Source: Bacteriovoracaceae bacterium (GTDB lineage Bacteria > Bdellovibrionota > Bacteriovoracia > Bacteriovoracales > Bacteriovoracaceae). Taken from it: 55,445 nucleotides of DNA. Numbering within the stretch: the stretch's first letter is position 1; each line of letters opens with the position of its first letter. The stretch is taken from assembly GCA_017858255.1 (NCBI GenBank), contig JAFMBV010000014.1, forward strand, positions 1 to 55,445, given 5' to 3'. The position numbers and the translations under genes were made by a program. Shown piece after piece: positions 17,102 through 28,870 of the stretch. Below the pieces are notes generated by a model, which did not search any database, was not told the DNA's origin, and saw nothing but the letters and a program-made list of their open reading frames with translations.

Positions 17102-20100
17102 TTACAGCGTCAGTGTAACCGATTCTTCGTTCTCAGCACTTGCTGAATCGTTAATTGCGGCATCAAAGTCTCTATATCTTGATAATCCCGTACCTGCTGG
17201 AATCAAACGTCCCATTATGACGTTTTCTTTTAGGCCGCGAAGAGCATCTCTCTTACCTTCAAGCGCAGCTTGTGTAAGAACTTTAGTTGTCTCCTGGAAT
17301 GACGCTGCAGAGATAAAAGATTCTGTCGTCAAACTGGCCTTAGTGATACCAAGAAGTAATGGTCTTGCTTGAACAAGATCTAACCCTTCAGCTTCTAGTC
17401 TTTCATTAACTTCAATGAGCTCACCCTTAGTGATCGAATCTCCAATGACTAAGCCAGAATCACCAACATTAGTAATTTCAACTTTTTTCAACATCTGAGA
17501 AACGATAACCTCAATGTGCTTATCATCGATTTTAACCCCTTGAAGGCGATAAACCTCTTGGATTTCATCAACGATATAGCGTGCAAGCTCTTTAATTCCT
17601 TTAACTCTTAAAATGTCATGAGGGTTAGAAGGACCATCCATAATTGGCTCTCCAGATCTCACGTAGTCACCCTCGTTAACAGCAACAAAGCGACCCTTAG
17701 GGACTGTATAAGTTACAGGATCAGACCCATCATCAGGTCTTATTATAATTCTTCTACTACCTCTTAATTCTGGTCCAAATTCAACAGTACCAGCAACATC
17801 AGAAATTTGTGCGGCATTTGCAGGCTTACGTGCTTCAAAAAGCTCCGCAACCCTTGGAAGACCACCAGTAATATCTTTTGTCTTTGTTGTCTCTCTACCA
17901 ACTTTAGAAAGAGCAACACCAACACCAACAGTTTCGCCCTCTTGAACGATTATGTTAGCACCAGTTTGAAGACGATAGGTTGCATGTCTCTTGGTACCAG
18001 GGATCGTTATTGGCCCACCATCTTTATCAACAACAGAAATTCTAGGTTGAAGAGATGGATCTTTAGACTCGGAAACTATTCTTGTCGTTAAACCAGTTAC
18101 AGGGTCAACAGCTTCGTTAATAGTTTGACCGACAACAATGTCTTCAAACTTAACTACACCACCAACTTCTGTAAGAATCGGAATTGAGAACGGGTCCCAT
18201 TCAATAATCTTATCACCGACGTTAACTTCGTCGCCTTCTTTAAAGAAGATTTTTGCTCCATAAACAGCAGGATATCTTTCTTTTTCAACGCCAGTATTAT
18301 CTTTTACAAGAATCTCACCGACCTTGTTCATAATAATCATGCCGCCTTCAGAAGTATTTGCAACATTTACGTTATCAAAGTGGATAATACCAGCTGTTCT
18401 AACTTCAGTTTTATTAACTTGAGCACCAGCAGTTGCAGTACCACCTACGTGGAAAGTACGCATCGTAAGCTGAGTACCAGGCTCACCAATAGATTGAGCT
18501 GCAATAATACCTACTGTCTCACCGATACTAACAAGAGTTCCACGAGACAGGTCTCGGCCAAAACACTTAGCGCAAAATCCGTAGCGAACTTTACAAGTTA
18601 GAACTGTTCTAACTTTAATCTGATCGATCTCGTGTTCTTTCAATAAAGGAATATCAACGTCGGTTAATACGTAACTAGATGGAAGAACTTCCTCACCATT
18701 GGCGTTAAGGATTGGACCTGCAGTTGTACGTCCCATCACTCTTTCTGTTACGTCTTCAACAATCTCACCCGCTTCAATTCTAGAGTTAAGAATAATGCCA
18801 TCATTAGAACCACAATCTTCGAGTCTAATAATACCATCTTGAGCAACGTCGACTAAACGACGAGTCAAATAACCAGAGTTGGCAGTTTTTAGGGCCGTAT
18901 CAGCTAGACCTTTACGGGCACCGTGAGTTGAAGAAAAGTATTGAAGAACCGAAAGTCCTTCACGGAAGTTAGAAGTAATTGGGGTTTCAATAATTTCCCC
19001 CGAAGGCTTGGCCATAAGACCACGCATACCAGCTAACTGTCTCATTTGAGTTGTTGAACCCCTTGCACCAGAGTTTGCCATCATGAAAATTGAGTTAAAA
19101 GAAGGAGCTTCTTCTGTCTCACCTTTTTCATTTACAAAAACGTCCTTAGAGATTTTTTCAAGCATTACTTTTGTAAGGACCTCATTAGCTTGAGACCAAA
19201 CATCAATAACCTTATTGTATCTCTCACCATTGGTGATCGAACCTTCATTATATTCTTCAGTTATACGATCAACTTCACCATATGCTTCATTGAGAATATC
19301 AACTTTAGCCGCAGGAATCGTCATATCGTTAACGTTAATCGAAATACCCGCTTTTGTTGAGTAGTGGTAACCTAGTCTCATCAATGCATCAGCTAGTAGA
19401 ACAGTTTCTTTTTCTGTTCCGACTCTATAAGCAAGATCAATCAGCTTAACGAGCTCCTTTTTACCAAGGACCTTGTTAATATCATTATATTTAAGACACG
19501 TTGGAATAACGTCATAAATAAATGTTCTACCAACAGTTGTCTCAATAATCTCACCCTCAACTCTTACTTTGATAGGAGCTTGAAGGTGAAGGTTACCCGA
19601 ATGATAAGCAAACTGCGCTTCTTCTTTAGAAGAGAATGTTTTGCCATATCCACGAGCAAATGGACGAACTCTACTCATGTAGTAAAGGCCAAGTACAATA
19701 TCCTGTGAAGGTACGATAATTGGTGATCCATCTTTCGGAGAAAGAATGTTGTTTGTAGACATCGCCAAAATACGGCACTCAATTTGAGCCTCAAGAGAGA
19801 GTGGTACGTGAACGGCCATCTGGTCACCATCAAAGTCAGCGTTAAAAGCTGTACATACGAGTGGGTGAAGTTGAATTGCTTTACCTTCAATCAGAACTGG
19901 TTCGAAACCTTGAATACCAAGCCTGTGAAGAGTAGGTGCACGGTTAAGAAGTACAGGGTGCTCTTGAACAACTTCTTCAAGAATGTTCCATACTTCTTCT
20001 TTTTGTTGATCAACCATACGTTTTGCAACTTTAATAGTTGTACAGTGACCTCTTTCAATTAGTTTGTGGTAAATAAATGGTTTAAATAGTTCAAGGGCCA

Positions 20101-21223
20101 TTAACTTTGGCAGACCACATTGATGAAGCCTCAGGTTTGGACCAACAACGATAACTGAACGACCAGAGTAATCAACACGTTTCCCCAAAAGGTTTTGGCG
20201 AAAACGTCCTTGCTTACCCTTAAGCATGTCAGAGAGTGATCTCAATGGACGCTTGTTTGCTCCCGTAAAAACTTTACCCCTACGACCATTGTCGAATAGA
20301 GCATCAACCGCTTCCTGAAGCATTCTCTTTTCATTTCTAATGATAATTTCAGGTGCATTTAATTCTTTTAGTCTTTTAAGACGATTATTTCTGTTAATAA
20401 CTCTTCTATAAAGATCGTTAAGGTCAGAAGTTGCAAAACGTCCAGCCTCTAGAGGGACCAAAGGTCTCAAGTCAGGAGGAAGAACCGGAATTACATCCAT
20501 CATAAACCATTCAGGTCTGTTGTCAGATTTAAGAATTGATTCAACGACTTTGAGACGTTTGATAAATTTAGTACGAGCCATTTCTGTCGTAGCAGAATTA
20601 AGACCTCTTCTAAGTTCTTTATTATCAGTATCAAGATCAATTTTTCTCAAAAGATCTTTAACAACTTCTCCACCCATTCCGGCTTCAAATTCAATAGCTT
20701 GCTCTTTTAGATCAAAGTATTGTTGCTCAGTAATGACCTGGCCTATTTTTAAACCACCGTCTACTTCGTCAGTTGCTGATTGAGTGACAATATAAGCTTC
20801 GTAATAAAGTACTTTCTCAAGCTCCTTAAGTGTTAAGTTAAGAAGAGCCCCCAACCTTGAAGGAAGTGAACGGAGAAACCAAATGTGAGCAACTGGAGCT
20901 GCAAGCTCAATATGACCACATCTTTCACGGCGAACTTTTGAAAGAGTAACTTCAACGCCACACTTTTCACAAACAACACCACGATGCTTCATTCTTTTGT
21001 ATTTTCCACAAATACATTCGTAATCTTTTATAGGGCCGAAGATTTTCGCACAGAACAAGCCGTCTTTTTCAGGCTTGAAAGTTCTGTAGTTAATTGTCTC
21101 TGGCTTTTTAACTTCTCCAAAAGACCACTCACGTATAGTGTCTGGCGAAGCCATCTTAATAGAGACAGCTTCAACGCTAATTGGATCTTTTGGTTTATCA
21201 AAAAAGTTTAAAAGGTCTTTCAT
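17102..21223 (-). CDS. rpoC: DNA-directed RNA polymerase beta-prime subunit
   Basis: The largest RNA polymerase subunit, 1373 residues. The N-terminal zinc site is visible ([20 protein letters not shown], near residues 70-90). The catalytic magnesium motif NADFDGDQM lies near residue 460. The second zinc site is [15 protein letters not shown]. The trigger-loop/bridge-helix region includes [15 protein letters not shown]-like text. It starts 16 bp after rpoB, the universal bacterial order. Length and motifs indicate an intact gene. Confidence 0.99.
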   Translation of the reverse strand: MKDLLNFFDKPKDPISVEAVSIKMASPDTIREWSFGEVKKPETINYRTFKPEKDGLFCAKIFGPIKDYECICGKYKRMKHRGVVCEKCGVEVTLSKVRRERCGHIELAAPVAHIWFLRSLPSRLGALLNLTLKELEKVLYYEAYIVTQSATDEVDGGLKIGQVITEQQYFDLKEQAIEFEAGMGGEVVKDLLRKIDLDTDNKELRRGLNSATTEMARTKFIKRLKVVESILKSDNRPEWFMMDVIPVLPPDLRPLVPLEAGRFATSDLNDLYRRVINRNNRLKRLKELNAPEIIIRNEKRMLQEAVDALFDNGRRGKVFTGANKRPLRSLSDMLKGKQGRFRQNLLGKRVDYSGRSVIVVGPNLRLHQCGLPKLMALELFKPFIYHKLIERGHCTTIKVAKRMVDQQKEEVWNILEEVVQEHPVLLNRAPTLHRLGIQGFEPVLIEGKAIQLHPLVCTAFNADFDGDQMAVHVPLSLEAQIECRILAMSTNNILSPKDGSPIIVPSQDIVLGLYYMSRVRPFARGYGKTFSSKEEAQFAYHSGNLHLQAPIKVRVEGEIIETTVGRTFIYDVIPTCLKYNDINKVLGKKELVKLIDLAYRVGTEKETVLLADALMRLGYHYSTKAGISINVNDMTIPAAKVDILNEAYGEVDRITEEYNEGSITNGERYNKVIDVWSQANEVLTKVMLEKISKDVFVNEKGETEEAPSFNSIFMMANSGARGSTTQMRQLAGMRGLMAKPSGEIIETPITSNFREGLSVLQYFSSTHGARKGLADTALKTANSGYLTRRLVDVAQDGIIRLEDCGSNDGIILNSRIEAGEIVEDVTERVMGRTTAGPILNANGEEVLPSSYVLTDVDIPLLKEHEIDQIKVRTVLTCKVRYGFCAKCFGRDLSRGTLVSIGETVGIIAAQSIGEPGTQLTMRTFHVGGTATAGAQVNKTEVRTAGIIHFDNVNVANTSEGGMIIMNKVGEILVKDNTGVEKERYPAVYGAKIFFKEGDEVNVGDKIIEWDPFSIPILTEVGGVVKFEDIVVGQTINEAVDPVTGLTTRIVSESKDPSLQPRISVVDKDGGPITIPGTKRHATYRLQTGANIIVQEGETVGVGVALSKVGRETTKTKDITGGLPRVAELFEARKPANAAQISDVAGTVEFGPELRGSRRIIIRPDDGSDPVTYTVPKGRFVAVNEGDYVRSGEPIMDGPSNPHDILRVKGIKELARYIVDEIQEVYRLQGVKIDDKHIEVIVSQMLKKVEITNVGDSGLVIGDSITKGELIEVNERLEAEGLDLVQARPLLLGITKASLTTESFISAASFQETTKVLTQAALEGKRDALRGLKENVIMGRLIPAGTGLSRYRDFDAAINDSASAENEESVTLTL

Positions 21224-21239
21224 TTTTTACCCTCAAAAA

Positions 21240-24200
21240 TTAGTTAAAGCTTTCTTCTTCGTTATTCTCTTCAAGTTTTACGTCAAGACATAATGCCTGA
21301 AGTTCACGAATCAAAACGTTGAATGATTCAGGTAAACCAGGCTCTAGAACTTGCTCTCCCTTAACGATAGATTCATACATTCGAGTTCTACCAATAACGT
21401 CATCAGACTTAACGGTTAGGAACTCTTGAAGTGTGTAAGCTGCACCATATGCTTCAAGTGCCCAAACTTCCATCTCCCCGAGTCTTTGCCCACCAAACTG
21501 AGCCTTACCACCGAGTGGCTGCTGAGTAACTAGTGAGTAAGGACCTGTTGAACGAGCGTGAATTTTCTCATCAACAAGGTGGTGAAGCTTAAGCATGTAC
21601 ATGATTCCAACAGTAACTTCTTCCGCGAAAGCATCGCCAGTCATCCCATCAAAAAGTGTTGTTTTGCCACTTTCATCGAGGTCACCTAGGCGAAGCATTT
21701 CTCGAATATCTTCTTCTTTTGCGCCATCAAAACATGGTGTGGAGAAGCGAACGCCTGTTCCCAATTGAGCTGCAATTTCACGAACTCGCTTATCGCTTGC
21801 TTTCTTTAAGAACTCTTTCACTTCATCTGTTTTATAGATGTCATAAATAAAATCTTTTATTTCATGAATCTCAGCTTGCTCTTCCATCATCAACTTGATT
21901 TTTTCGCCAAGACCACGTCCTGCCCAACCAAGGTGAAGCTCTAAGAGTTGACCGATATTCATACGAGATGGAACACCTAGAGGATTTAGAACAATTTCAA
22001 CAGGTGTACCGTCAGCAAGGTATGGCATATCTTCCTGAGGAAGAACGTTTGAAATCACACCCTTGTTACCGTGACGACCAGCCATTTTATCACCTGGCTG
22101 AAGTTTACGCTTGATAGCTACGTAAACTGTCACTTTCTTGATTACACCTGGAGGAAGCTCGTCACCACGATGAAGCATAGCAATCTCATCATTGGCACGT
22201 GTTCTAACTCTGTTAATTCTATTTCTAATGTCTGCAAAGTATTCACTTAGTTTTTCTTCAAGCTCAGGCATAAGTGGAAGGTAACCAATCAACTCGAAAG
22301 GAATTCCCTTAAGAACATCAGCTGTAACATCTGTCCCTTTCCCAAGTAATTCAGTAGAACCATCTTCAGAAACTAGTTTATCTGTAGTCTTAGTTCCCTT
22401 TAGAAGTTTTGCTATTTGATGAATCGCAGAGTTTTGAATTGCCTTGATCTCGATTCTCTCATCTCTTCTTATAAGAGTTGTTTCTTGATCAATAATTTCC
22501 TTAGACCTAGCATCGAGCTCAACACCTTCTCTTGTGTATACTTTTGCATCAATAACAGTACCGCGAACAGATGAAGGAACCCTTAAAGAGGTATCTTTAA
22601 CGTCACCAGCTTTATCACCAAATATCGCCTTCAGAAGTTTTTCTTCTGGTGATAATTGAGTTTCGCCTTTTGGTGTAATTTTACCGACAAGAATATCGCC
22701 CGGTTTAATTATCGCTCCAACTCTAATAATTCCGGCTTCGTCTAAATCCGCAAGAGCATCTTCACTAACGTTCGGAATATCTCTTGTGATTTCTTCTTTA
22801 CCAAGCTTCGTATCACGAGCCTCTACTTCAAATGATTCAATATGAACTGAAGTAAAAACGTCACGAGCGAGAAGGTTTTCCGTAATTAGGATCGAATCTT
22901 CGTAGTTGTAACCGCCCCAAGGCATGAAAGCGACAAGAACGTTTTGCCCAAGTGCCAAGTCACCCATATGAGTACCTGGACCATCGGCAATAACCATTCC
23001 CTTTTTAACTGTATCACCTTCAGTTACGAGTGCTTTTTGGTTATTACAAGTGTTCTGGTTAGTTCTTTGATATTTAATTAACTTATAAATATCAACGCCA
23101 GACTCACCCTCTTGGAATTTATCTCTTTGAATAACAATTCTGTTTGAGTCAACAAAGATAACTTTACCGTCTGCTTTTGCAATCAATATGGCACCAGAAT
23201 CTCTGGCCACAACAGCTTCAACACCCGTACCAATGATAGGAGCATCAGTCTTAACAACAGGCACCGCCTGTCTCATCATGTTTGATCCCATTAGTGCACG
23301 GTTAGCATCATCATGCTCAAGAAATGGAATTAATGAAGTTGCAATCGAGATCATCTGACTTGGTGAAACATCCATTAGATCAATTTCTTCTTCAGAACTA
23401 ATCGTAAAGTCACCCGAGTCACGAGAAGGAACATGTTCACCGAACACTTTTCCGTCTTTAATATGGTCTGTATCAATCTGAGCGATAACCTTTCCTTCTT
23501 CCTGAAATGCAGTGAAGTACTTTGGTTTATCAATTGAGCGGTCTTCATTAACAACCTGATAAGGGGTCTCAATAAAGCCATACTCAGATACGCGAGCATA
23601 AGTTGCTAATGATGTAATTAGACCAATGTTTGGTCCCTCAGGTGTCTCAACTGGACACATTCTTCCGTAGTGAGTTGAGTGAACGTCACGTACTTCAAAG
23701 CCAGCTCTCTCACGAGTTAGACCACCAGGCCCGAGGGCTGAAAGTCTTCTTTTGTGAGTTACTTCAGATAATGGATTGGTTTGATCCATAAACTGAGAAA
23801 GCTGCGAACTACCAAAGAATTCCTTAATGGCTGCAGCAACTGGTTTTTGATTAACGAGGTCATAAGGCATCATGGTATCAATTTCTTGAATGGCCATTCT
23901 TTCTTTAACCGCTCTCTCCATTCTTACTAGACCAACACGGAATTGGTTTTCAAGAAGTTCACCGACTGCGCGAACTCTTCTGTTACCAAGGTGGTCAATA
24001 TCATCAACTTTACCTTTACCGTTGTTTAGCTCAACAAGGTATTTGGCTGTTGTAATAATATCGTCTCTAGTTAGGACGGTGTTCTCAACAGGTATCTCTG
24101 TTCCAAACTTGTAATTAATTTTCATACGACCAACTTTTGATAGGTCATACTTTTCAGCATTAAAGAACAAGTTTTCAAATAGTGTTTCTGCAGCTTCTAC

Positions 24201-25367
24201 AGTTGGCGGCTCACCAGGTCTTAATCTTTCAAAGATTTTGATAAGGGCTTCTTCTCGTGAGTCAGTTTTGTCGAGAAGAAGAGTGTTACGAACCTGATCA
24301 CCAAAGTTAATGTTATCAATATAAAGAACCTTAACGTTCGTTACACCAGCTGCCATAAGCTCTTGAATTTTAGCTTCTGAAAGGGCTTCATTTGCTAAGC
24401 AAAGAACTTCACCAGTATTTTCATCGAAAATATCTTCAGCTACAACTTTCCCTACAACCTCTTCTGCCTCTGCATCTAGTTTATTAATACCAGCTTCATG
24501 TAGCTTTTTAATAGATGCTTTCGTAAACTTCTTACCTTTACGAACGAGCTCTGTACCAGACTTAGGGTCCAGGAGGTCTTGATTAGCACGAGTTCCGTTT
24601 AGGAGGGCAACATCTAGCTCTCTAGTAAATGAACCGTCTTTATTAAAATGAATAACTTCATTATTGTAGAACATATCAAGAAGTTCAGTTGTCGAATAAC
24701 CCATGGCCTTAAGGACCACTGTGGCGTGCAACTTTCTCTTTCTATCAATTCTTGCGAATAAAATATTCTTATGATCGAATTCAAAATCCAACCATGACCC
24801 TCTATGTGGAATAATTCTTGAGCTATAGAGTAGCTTTCCACTTGAATGCTTCTTGCCACCATCGTGCTCAAAAATAATCCCTGGGGATCTGTGAAGCTGA
24901 GAAACAATAACCCTCTCAGTTCCGTTGTATACAAATGAGCCAGTTTCAGCCATCAAAGGTATATTACCTAGATAAACCTCTTGCTCTTTAATTGAAGAGA
25001 CATTTCTTTGCTCATTGCCATCTTTATCAACGGCTACATCATAAAAGACCAACCTTACAATTACCTTAAGAGGTGCTTCATAAGACAAGCCCCTTTGACG
25101 ACATTCTTTAACAGTATATTTAGGTTGCTCAAGTGAGTAACTTACAAACTCCAAAGAGACTGTTTTATTAAAGTCATAAATAGGGAAAACAGAATTAAAG
25201 ACGGCTTGAAGCCCTGAGCTCTCTCTCTTCGCTGGCGGAACATCCTTCTGAAGAAATTCTTCAAAAGAGTTTGTTTGCAGCCTCATTAAAGGAGGAGTGT
25301 CTAAAACTGTTGGTACAGAGGAAAAGTTTTTACGGAACCATTCATTAGGTTTGAAAACCTGGGTCAT
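21240..25367 (-). CDS. rpoB: DNA-directed RNA polymerase beta subunit
   Basis: The beta subunit of RNA polymerase, 1375 residues. The rifampicin-binding cluster lies near residues 515-550 and reads [30 protein letters not shown], with the wild-type Asp, His and Ser of the usual resistance positions, so no known resistance substitution is visible. The C-terminal part has [12 protein letters not shown] and [27 protein letters not shown]. It follows rplL by 113 bp across a strong hairpin and precedes rpoC by 16 bp. Confidence 0.99.
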   Translation of the reverse strand: MTQVFKPNEWFRKNFSSVPTVLDTPPLMRLQTNSFEEFLQKDVPPAKRESSGLQAVFNSVFPIYDFNKTVSLEFVSYSLEQPKYTVKECRQRGLSYEAPLKVIVRLVFYDVAVDKDGNEQRNVSSIKEQEVYLGNIPLMAETGSFVYNGTERVIVSQLHRSPGIIFEHDGGKKHSSGKLLYSSRIIPHRGSWLDFEFDHKNILFARIDRKRKLHATVVLKAMGYSTTELLDMFYNNEVIHFNKDGSFTRELDVALLNGTRANQDLLDPKSGTELVRKGKKFTKASIKKLHEAGINKLDAEAEEVVGKVVAEDIFDENTGEVLCLANEALSEAKIQELMAAGVTNVKVLYIDNINFGDQVRNTLLLDKTDSREEALIKIFERLRPGEPPTVEAAETLFENLFFNAEKYDLSKVGRMKINYKFGTEIPVENTVLTRDDIITTAKYLVELNNGKGKVDDIDHLGNRRVRAVGELLENQFRVGLVRMERAVKERMAIQEIDTMMPYDLVNQKPVAAAIKEFFGSSQLSQFMDQTNPLSEVTHKRRLSALGPGGLTRERAGFEVRDVHSTHYGRMCPVETPEGPNIGLITSLATYARVSEYGFIETPYQVVNEDRSIDKPKYFTAFQEEGKVIAQIDTDHIKDGKVFGEHVPSRDSGDFTISSEEEIDLMDVSPSQMISIATSLIPFLEHDDANRALMGSNMMRQAVPVVKTDAPIIGTGVEAVVARDSGAILIAKADGKVIFVDSNRIVIQRDKFQEGESGVDIYKLIKYQRTNQNTCNNQKALVTEGDTVKKGMVIADGPGTHMGDLALGQNVLVAFMPWGGYNYEDSILITENLLARDVFTSVHIESFEVEARDTKLGKEEITRDIPNVSEDALADLDEAGIIRVGAIIKPGDILVGKITPKGETQLSPEEKLLKAIFGDKAGDVKDTSLRVPSSVRGTVIDAKVYTREGVELDARSKEIIDQETTLIRRDERIEIKAIQNSAIHQIAKLLKGTKTTDKLVSEDGSTELLGKGTDVTADVLKGIPFELIGYLPLMPELEEKLSEYFADIRNRINRVRTRANDEIAMLHRGDELPPGVIKKVTVYVAIKRKLQPGDKMAGRHGNKGVISNVLPQEDMPYLADGTPVEIVLNPLGVPSRMNIGQLLELHLGWAGRGLGEKIKLMMEEQAEIHEIKDFIYDIYKTDEVKEFLKKASDKRVREIAAQLGTGVRFSTPCFDGAKEEDIREMLRLGDLDESGKTTLFDGMTGDAFAEEVTVGIMYMLKLHHLVDEKIHARSTGPYSLVTQQPLGGKAQFGGQRLGEMEVWALEAYGAAYTLQEFLTVKSDDVIGRTRMYESIVKGEQVLEPGLPESFNVLIRELQALCLDVKLEENNEEESFN

Positions 25368-25414
25368 TTCTAGTTCTCCTAGTAGAGAAGTTTGAGCAGT
25401 TTAAAACATGTAAA

Positions 25415-25452
25415 CAAAAATAGGTGTGAAAGTGGGCTACACCTTCACACCT
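25415..25452 (-). terminator. Attenuator-like hairpin between rplL and rpoB
   Basis: On the minus strand AGGTGTGAA and TTCACACCT form a 9-bp stem (25444-25452 with 25422-25430) followed by ATTTTTG. A partial terminator in this gap is established in E. coli, where it lowers rpoBC relative to rplJL. The same position and form here suggest the same use. A T-run also flanks it on the plus side, so it could work in both directions. Confidence 0.65.
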
Positions 25453-25480
25453 GTTTTTTTAAGCAATTAAAACGTTAAGC

Positions 25481-25846
25481 TTATTTAAGCTCAACTTTTG
25501 CACCAGCAGCCTCAAGTTTTTTCTTGAGCTCTTCTGCCTCGGCCTTATCAACGTCCTCTTTAACTGCCTTAGGAGCACTTTCAACAAGCTCTTTAGCTTC
25601 TTTAAGTCCAAGACCAGTAATTGCACGTACTTCTTTAATAACATTAATTTTCTTAGCTCCTGCTTCAGCAAGAATCACAGTAAATTCAGTTTGCTCTTCA
25701 GTGGCTGCACCAGCTGCTGCACCAGCTACAGCTACAGGAGCTGCAGATACGCCAAACTTGTCTTCTAGTTCTTTAACTAGGTTTGCAAGATCGAGTACAG
25801 ACATTGATGAGATGTGTTCCATTAATTGTTCATTTGTAACTGCCAT
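25481..25846 (-). CDS. rplL: 50S ribosomal protein L7/L12
   Basis: L7/L12 forms the flexible stalk that recruits translation factors, as dimers on L10. The 121-residue product has the N-terminal dimerisation helices ([19 protein letters not shown]), an Ala/Gly-rich hinge (residues ~36-52) and the C-terminal domain with [21 protein letters not shown] and [20 protein letters not shown]. It is 42 bp after rplJ. Confidence 0.98.
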   Translation of the reverse strand: MAVTNEQLMEHISSMSVLDLANLVKELEDKFGVSAAPVAVAGAAAGAATEEQTEFTVILAEAGAKKINVIKEVRAITGLGLKEAKELVESAPKAVKEDVDKAEAEELKKKLEAAGAKVELK

Positions 25847-25888
25847 TTTATTCTCCTTAAATTTTATAATTTTTTAAAACCAATTCTA

Positions 25889-26431
25889 TTAAGCTTCTAC
25901 CGAAGCAACTTCAACCTTAAGATCACTAGGCTTATCTACCCCTTGACTCTCACACTCTTCTTTAATCGCATGAGTTAATCTAGCAAAGGCAGAAACTGGT
26001 GCCATAAATGTAGCGAGTAAAGTACCAAGCATTTCATCACGTGAAGGAAGATCTGCTAATTGATTTACTTGCGCTAAAGAGAGAAGCTCTCCATTTAAAA
26101 CGCCACCTTTTAATTCAACTGCTTCGAATTCTTTTCCTGCAATTTTCAAAGCTTTAGCCACTGCTGCTGCATCTTCATATGCAAATGCTAGCGCGTGTGG
26201 TCCTTTAAGATCGCCCAACATGGGCTCGGCAACAGTTCCCTCAACAGCTTTCTTAAAAAGAGTATTCCTTGTAACCACAACTTTACCTTGTGATTCACGA
26301 ATCTCTTTCCTAAGAGCAACTGCCTCGTTTGAACCGATGCCAACAAGATTGGTAAGAAAGACGGCCTTTGCAGACTCAATGTCTTTTTTCAGCCCTGAGA
26401 TAATCTTATCTTTCTCAGCTCTCATCAACAT
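25889..26431 (-). CDS. rplJ: 50S ribosomal protein L10
   Basis: L10 is the base of the L7/L12 stalk and, in complex with L12, represses its own mRNA in other bacteria. I start at the ATG at 26431, which has GGAGG five bases upstream; the open GTG two codons earlier overlaps that site. The product is 180 residues, with KAVFLTNLVGIGSNEAVALRKEIRESQGKVVVTRNTLFKKA and GPHALAFAYEDA. It has a structured 113-bp leader (26432-26544). Confidence 0.97.
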   Translation of the reverse strand: MLMRAEKDKIISGLKKDIESAKAVFLTNLVGIGSNEAVALRKEIRESQGKVVVTRNTLFKKAVEGTVAEPMLGDLKGPHALAFAYEDAAAVAKALKIAGKEFEAVELKGGVLNGELLSLAQVNQLADLPSRDEMLGTLLATFMAPVSAFARLTHAIKEECESQGVDKPSDLKVEVASVEA

Positions 26432-26437
26432 AAGCAC

Positions 26438-26518
26438 CTCCAGTGTTCGGAGGGAGTTTCAGGCAGGATTTAAGGGTTTCCCCACCGACCGTCATCAACC
26501 TCTAACAACATTAACGTT
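26438..26518 (-). ncRNA. Putative L10 leader (ribosomal protein autoregulatory RNA)
   Basis: The minus-strand RNA before rplJ contains a UGAUGA...CUGA pair of elements like a kink-turn, plus a CUUAAAUCCUGCC stretch. That stretch resembles the conserved CUUAAUCCUGCC of known L10 leaders, to which L10(L12)4 binds. The position directly before the rplJ ribosome site fits. I recognised it by eye; a covariance-model search would decide. Confidence 0.5.
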
Positions 26519-26519
26519 T

Positions 26520-26539
26520 ATAAAAAGGGGCATGGCCCC
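26520..26539 (-). terminator. Terminator-like hairpin between rplA and rplJ
   Basis: GGGGC and GCCCC form a 5-bp all-GC stem with a 3-nt loop, followed by TTTTTAT on the minus strand. It lies just after the rplA stop and before the L10 leader. It probably causes partial termination or transcript processing between the L11-L1 and L10-L12 pairs. Confidence 0.6.
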
Positions 26540-26544
26540 ACTAC

Positions 26545-27249
26545 TTAAATATTTGCAAGTGACAATGCTTCCAGCGTATCAATTTTGATACCAGGTCCCA
26601 TTGTTGTACTTAAAGTTAAAGACTTTAGGTAAGTTCCTTTAGAACTTGCCGGCTTAGCTTTAACAATTGCATTCACAATCGCATTTAAATTTTGACGGAT
26701 TTTTGTTTCATCAAATGAAATCTTACCGATTGGTACGTGAATGATACCAGTTTTCTCAGTTCTGTACTCAACTTTACCAGCTTTTTGCTCAGTTACAGCT
26801 TTCGCTACATCTGGAGTAACAGTTCCAAGTTTTGGGTTAGGCATAAGACCACGAGGTCCAAGAACACGACCGATCTTACCAAGTTTACCCATCATGTCAG
26901 GAGAGGCGATTACACGATCAAAGTCTAACCAACCACCGGCTATCTTTTGAACGATATCATCACCGCCAACAAAGTCAGCACCAGCTTCTTCAGCTTGGGC
27001 TATTTTTTCGCCAGAAGTAATGACACATACTCTTACTGTTTTACCAGTACCTGCAGGAAGAGCTATTGCCCCTCTTATCATTTGATCAGCATGTCTTGGA
27101 TCAACACCAAGGCGGAATGCAAGATCAACGGTTTCATCAAACTTTGTAAAAGATATTTCTTTTGCAAGCTTGATAGCGTCGTCTATTGCGTAATTCTTTT
27201 CTTCAACTTTTGTTTGAGCTTCTGTTAACTTTTTTGATTTATTTTTCAT
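26545..27249 (-). CDS. rplA: 50S ribosomal protein L1
   Basis: L1 forms the mobile stalk on the E-site side and represses the L11 operon in other bacteria. The product is 234 residues. It has [35 protein letters not shown] near the start, the signature [27 protein letters not shown] in the middle and [20 protein letters not shown] near the end. It is 42 bp after rplK. Confidence 0.98.
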   Translation of the reverse strand: MKNKSKKLTEAQTKVEEKNYAIDDAIKLAKEISFTKFDETVDLAFRLGVDPRHADQMIRGAIALPAGTGKTVRVCVITSGEKIAQAEEAGADFVGGDDIVQKIAGGWLDFDRVIASPDMMGKLGKIGRVLGPRGLMPNPKLGTVTPDVAKAVTEQKAGKVEYRTEKTGIIHVPIGKISFDETKIRQNLNAIVNAIVKAKPASSKGTYLKSLTLSTTMGPGIKIDTLEALSLANI

Positions 27250-27291
27250 AACATTACCTTTTATTCGGCTCTTGCAACGTGTGCAACCGAA

Positions 27292-27720
27292 TTATTTGTA
27301 GTCCAACTTAAGACCCATTGAACGAACAGATCCTTCAATGGTACGCATTCCAGCAGCTTCGTCAGCAGCAGTCAGGTCAGGTTTTTTACCTTCAACAATT
27401 TCTTTAACGATGTTTTCAGAAACTGAACCGGCAACCTCATGACCAGGCTTGTTTGAGCCGGACTTTAGCTTAAGCTTGTTTTTTAAGAACCAACTCGCTG
27501 GAGGTGTCTTTGTTATGAATGAGAATGAGCGGTCAGAATAAACTGTGATGATTGTTGGAAGAATCATTCCCGCAGATTTTTGAGTTTTTGCGTTAAACGC
27601 CTTACAAAACTCCATAATGTTCACGCCCTTTTGTCCCAGTGCTGGTCCAATTGGTGGTGAAGGGTTTGCCTTACCAGCTTCAATTTGTAACTTAATGAAG
27701 CCTGTTACTTTCTTAGCCAT
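27292..27720 (-). CDS. rplK: 50S ribosomal protein L11
   Basis: L11 is in the GTPase-associated centre and is needed for RelA sensing of uncharged tRNA. The 142-residue product has [34 protein letters not shown] and the C-terminal rRNA-binding part ending [10 protein letters not shown]-like text. Length is normal. It is 39 bp after nusG. Confidence 0.98.
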   Translation of the reverse strand: MAKKVTGFIKLQIEAGKANPSPPIGPALGQKGVNIMEFCKAFNAKTQKSAGMILPTIITVYSDRSFSFITKTPPASWFLKNKLKLKSGSNKPGHEVAGSVSENIVKEIVEGKKPDLTAADEAAGMRTIEGSVRSMGLKLDYK

Positions 27721-27759
27721 TTTCTACTCCTTTCGATTGTAAATTCAATCTTCCAACTT

Positions 27760-28446
27760 TTATGAAACCTTTTCTACTTGTGAGAAATCTAGTTCCACAG
27801 GGGTTGGTCGCCCAAAAATTGATACATTAACCTTGACCTTCCCTTTGTCGCTTACGGCCTCAATTGTGCCGACAAACGATGCAAAAGGTCCTTCAATTAC
27901 TTTAACTGTTTCGCCTTCCTCAAAATTCACACTTGAACGAGACTTCTTGGCCGGACCATCAGCTTGACCCAGCATGTATGCAGCTTCGTCATCTGTGATC
28001 GACTGAGGGCTCGTGGGTGTTCCTCCGACAAAACCAGTGATTTTATCGGTATTTTTTACGAGGTGCCAGGTATCATTATTCATAATCATTCTTATGAGTA
28101 CGTACCCAGGAAAAAACTTTTTCTTTATAGTTCTCTTCTTCCCGTTTGCATTAGTAACAACCGTTTCTTCAGGAACTACTATTTTAGAAAAATATTCAGT
28201 CTTTTTGTGATTGATTACTCTTTCTCGCAAAGACTTAGAAATTTTATTTTCTTGACCAGTAAGAGTCTTAGCAATGAACCACTTAAATCCCTCAGCAGAG
28301 CCATCCGCCAGATCAGGATCAGCGTGAGGATCTACTTCAGCATTCTCAGTAACTTCAGTAGTAGCTTTAACCTCTTCAGATTTCTCCTCAGTGGTGTTTT
28401 CTACTTTTGTTTCTTCTACTGAAGACTCATTATTTTCTTCGCTCAT
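27760..28446 (-). CDS. nusG: transcription termination/antitermination factor NusG with acidic N-terminal tail
   Basis: NusG binds RNA polymerase and links it to Rho or to ribosomal S10. At 228 residues it is longer than the ~180 typical. The first ~50 residues are a Glu/Thr/Val-rich, probably disordered tail. The NGN domain then starts at KWFIAKTLTGQENKISKSLRERV and contains FFPGYVLIRMIMNNDTWHLVKNT. The KOW domain is at the C-terminus (GETVKVIEGPFASFVGTIE). It is 15 bp after secE, the usual order. Confidence 0.97.
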   Translation of the reverse strand: MSEENNESSVEETKVENTTEEKSEEVKATTEVTENAEVDPHADPDLADGSAEGFKWFIAKTLTGQENKISKSLRERVINHKKTEYFSKIVVPEETVVTNANGKKRTIKKKFFPGYVLIRMIMNNDTWHLVKNTDKITGFVGGTPTSPQSITDDEAAYMLGQADGPAKKSRSSVNFEEGETVKVIEGPFASFVGTIEAVSDKGKVKVNVSIFGRPTPVELDFSQVEKVS

Positions 28447-28461
28447 TCAATACCTCAAGCT

Positions 28462-28848
28462 CTAGTAAATTGTATTTAGAACCCATCTAAATCCATTATC
28501 CACAGCTATAAAAATCAAGCTTAATATGGATAATCCAATCAATATTCCGATAGTGCTTTTCACAACGGATTCTGAATCAGGCCAAATAACCTTAACCAAT
28601 TCGCTATAAACTTCATCTAAGTGGTCTCTAGCAGTTTCATTCTTCTTAACAATTAAGAAAACTGAAAGACCTAGCAAAATGCCAATGCCCTGAGAGACTC
28701 CTATGAAGTAGGAAATCCTAGCCTCTAGATCGAACCACTCACCCATTTGACCAAGAAACTTGATCACTAAATATCCACACAACATTGAAATCAACGCTAC
28801 AAAAAAGTTGATCCATTTCTTGTTATCTTCTGCTTTTATAATCGACAT
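28462..28848 (-). CDS. secE: preprotein translocase subunit SecE
   Basis: SecE clamps SecY in the inner membrane. The 128-residue product has two N-terminal hydrophobic segments (near residues 13-32 and 45-66) plus the conserved amphipathic helix and final membrane segment. The key text is DEVYSELVKVIWPDSESVVKSTIGILIGLSILSLIFIAVD. It is thus the three-helix version, as in E. coli, and not the single-helix form. It heads the secE-nusG run; upstream lies a radical-SAM gene instead of the usual tRNA-Trp/tuf. Confidence 0.95.
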   Translation of the reverse strand: MSIIKAEDNKKWINFFVALISMLCGYLVIKFLGQMGEWFDLEARISYFIGVSQGIGILLGLSVFLIVKKNETARDHLDEVYSELVKVIWPDSESVVKSTIGILIGLSILSLIFIAVDNGFRWVLNTIY

Positions 28849-28870
28849 AAAACTCCGTAGAGTATTTGTT

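Noticed and set aside
17102-25367. Rifampicin or streptomycin resistance alleles in rpoB and rpsL
   Set aside because: The residues at the usual resistance positions are wild type.
25459-25671. Leu/Lys-rich 70-codon frame inside and after rplL
   Set aside because: Out of frame with rplL and composed of the shifted Lys/Glu/Ala codons of its C-terminal domain.
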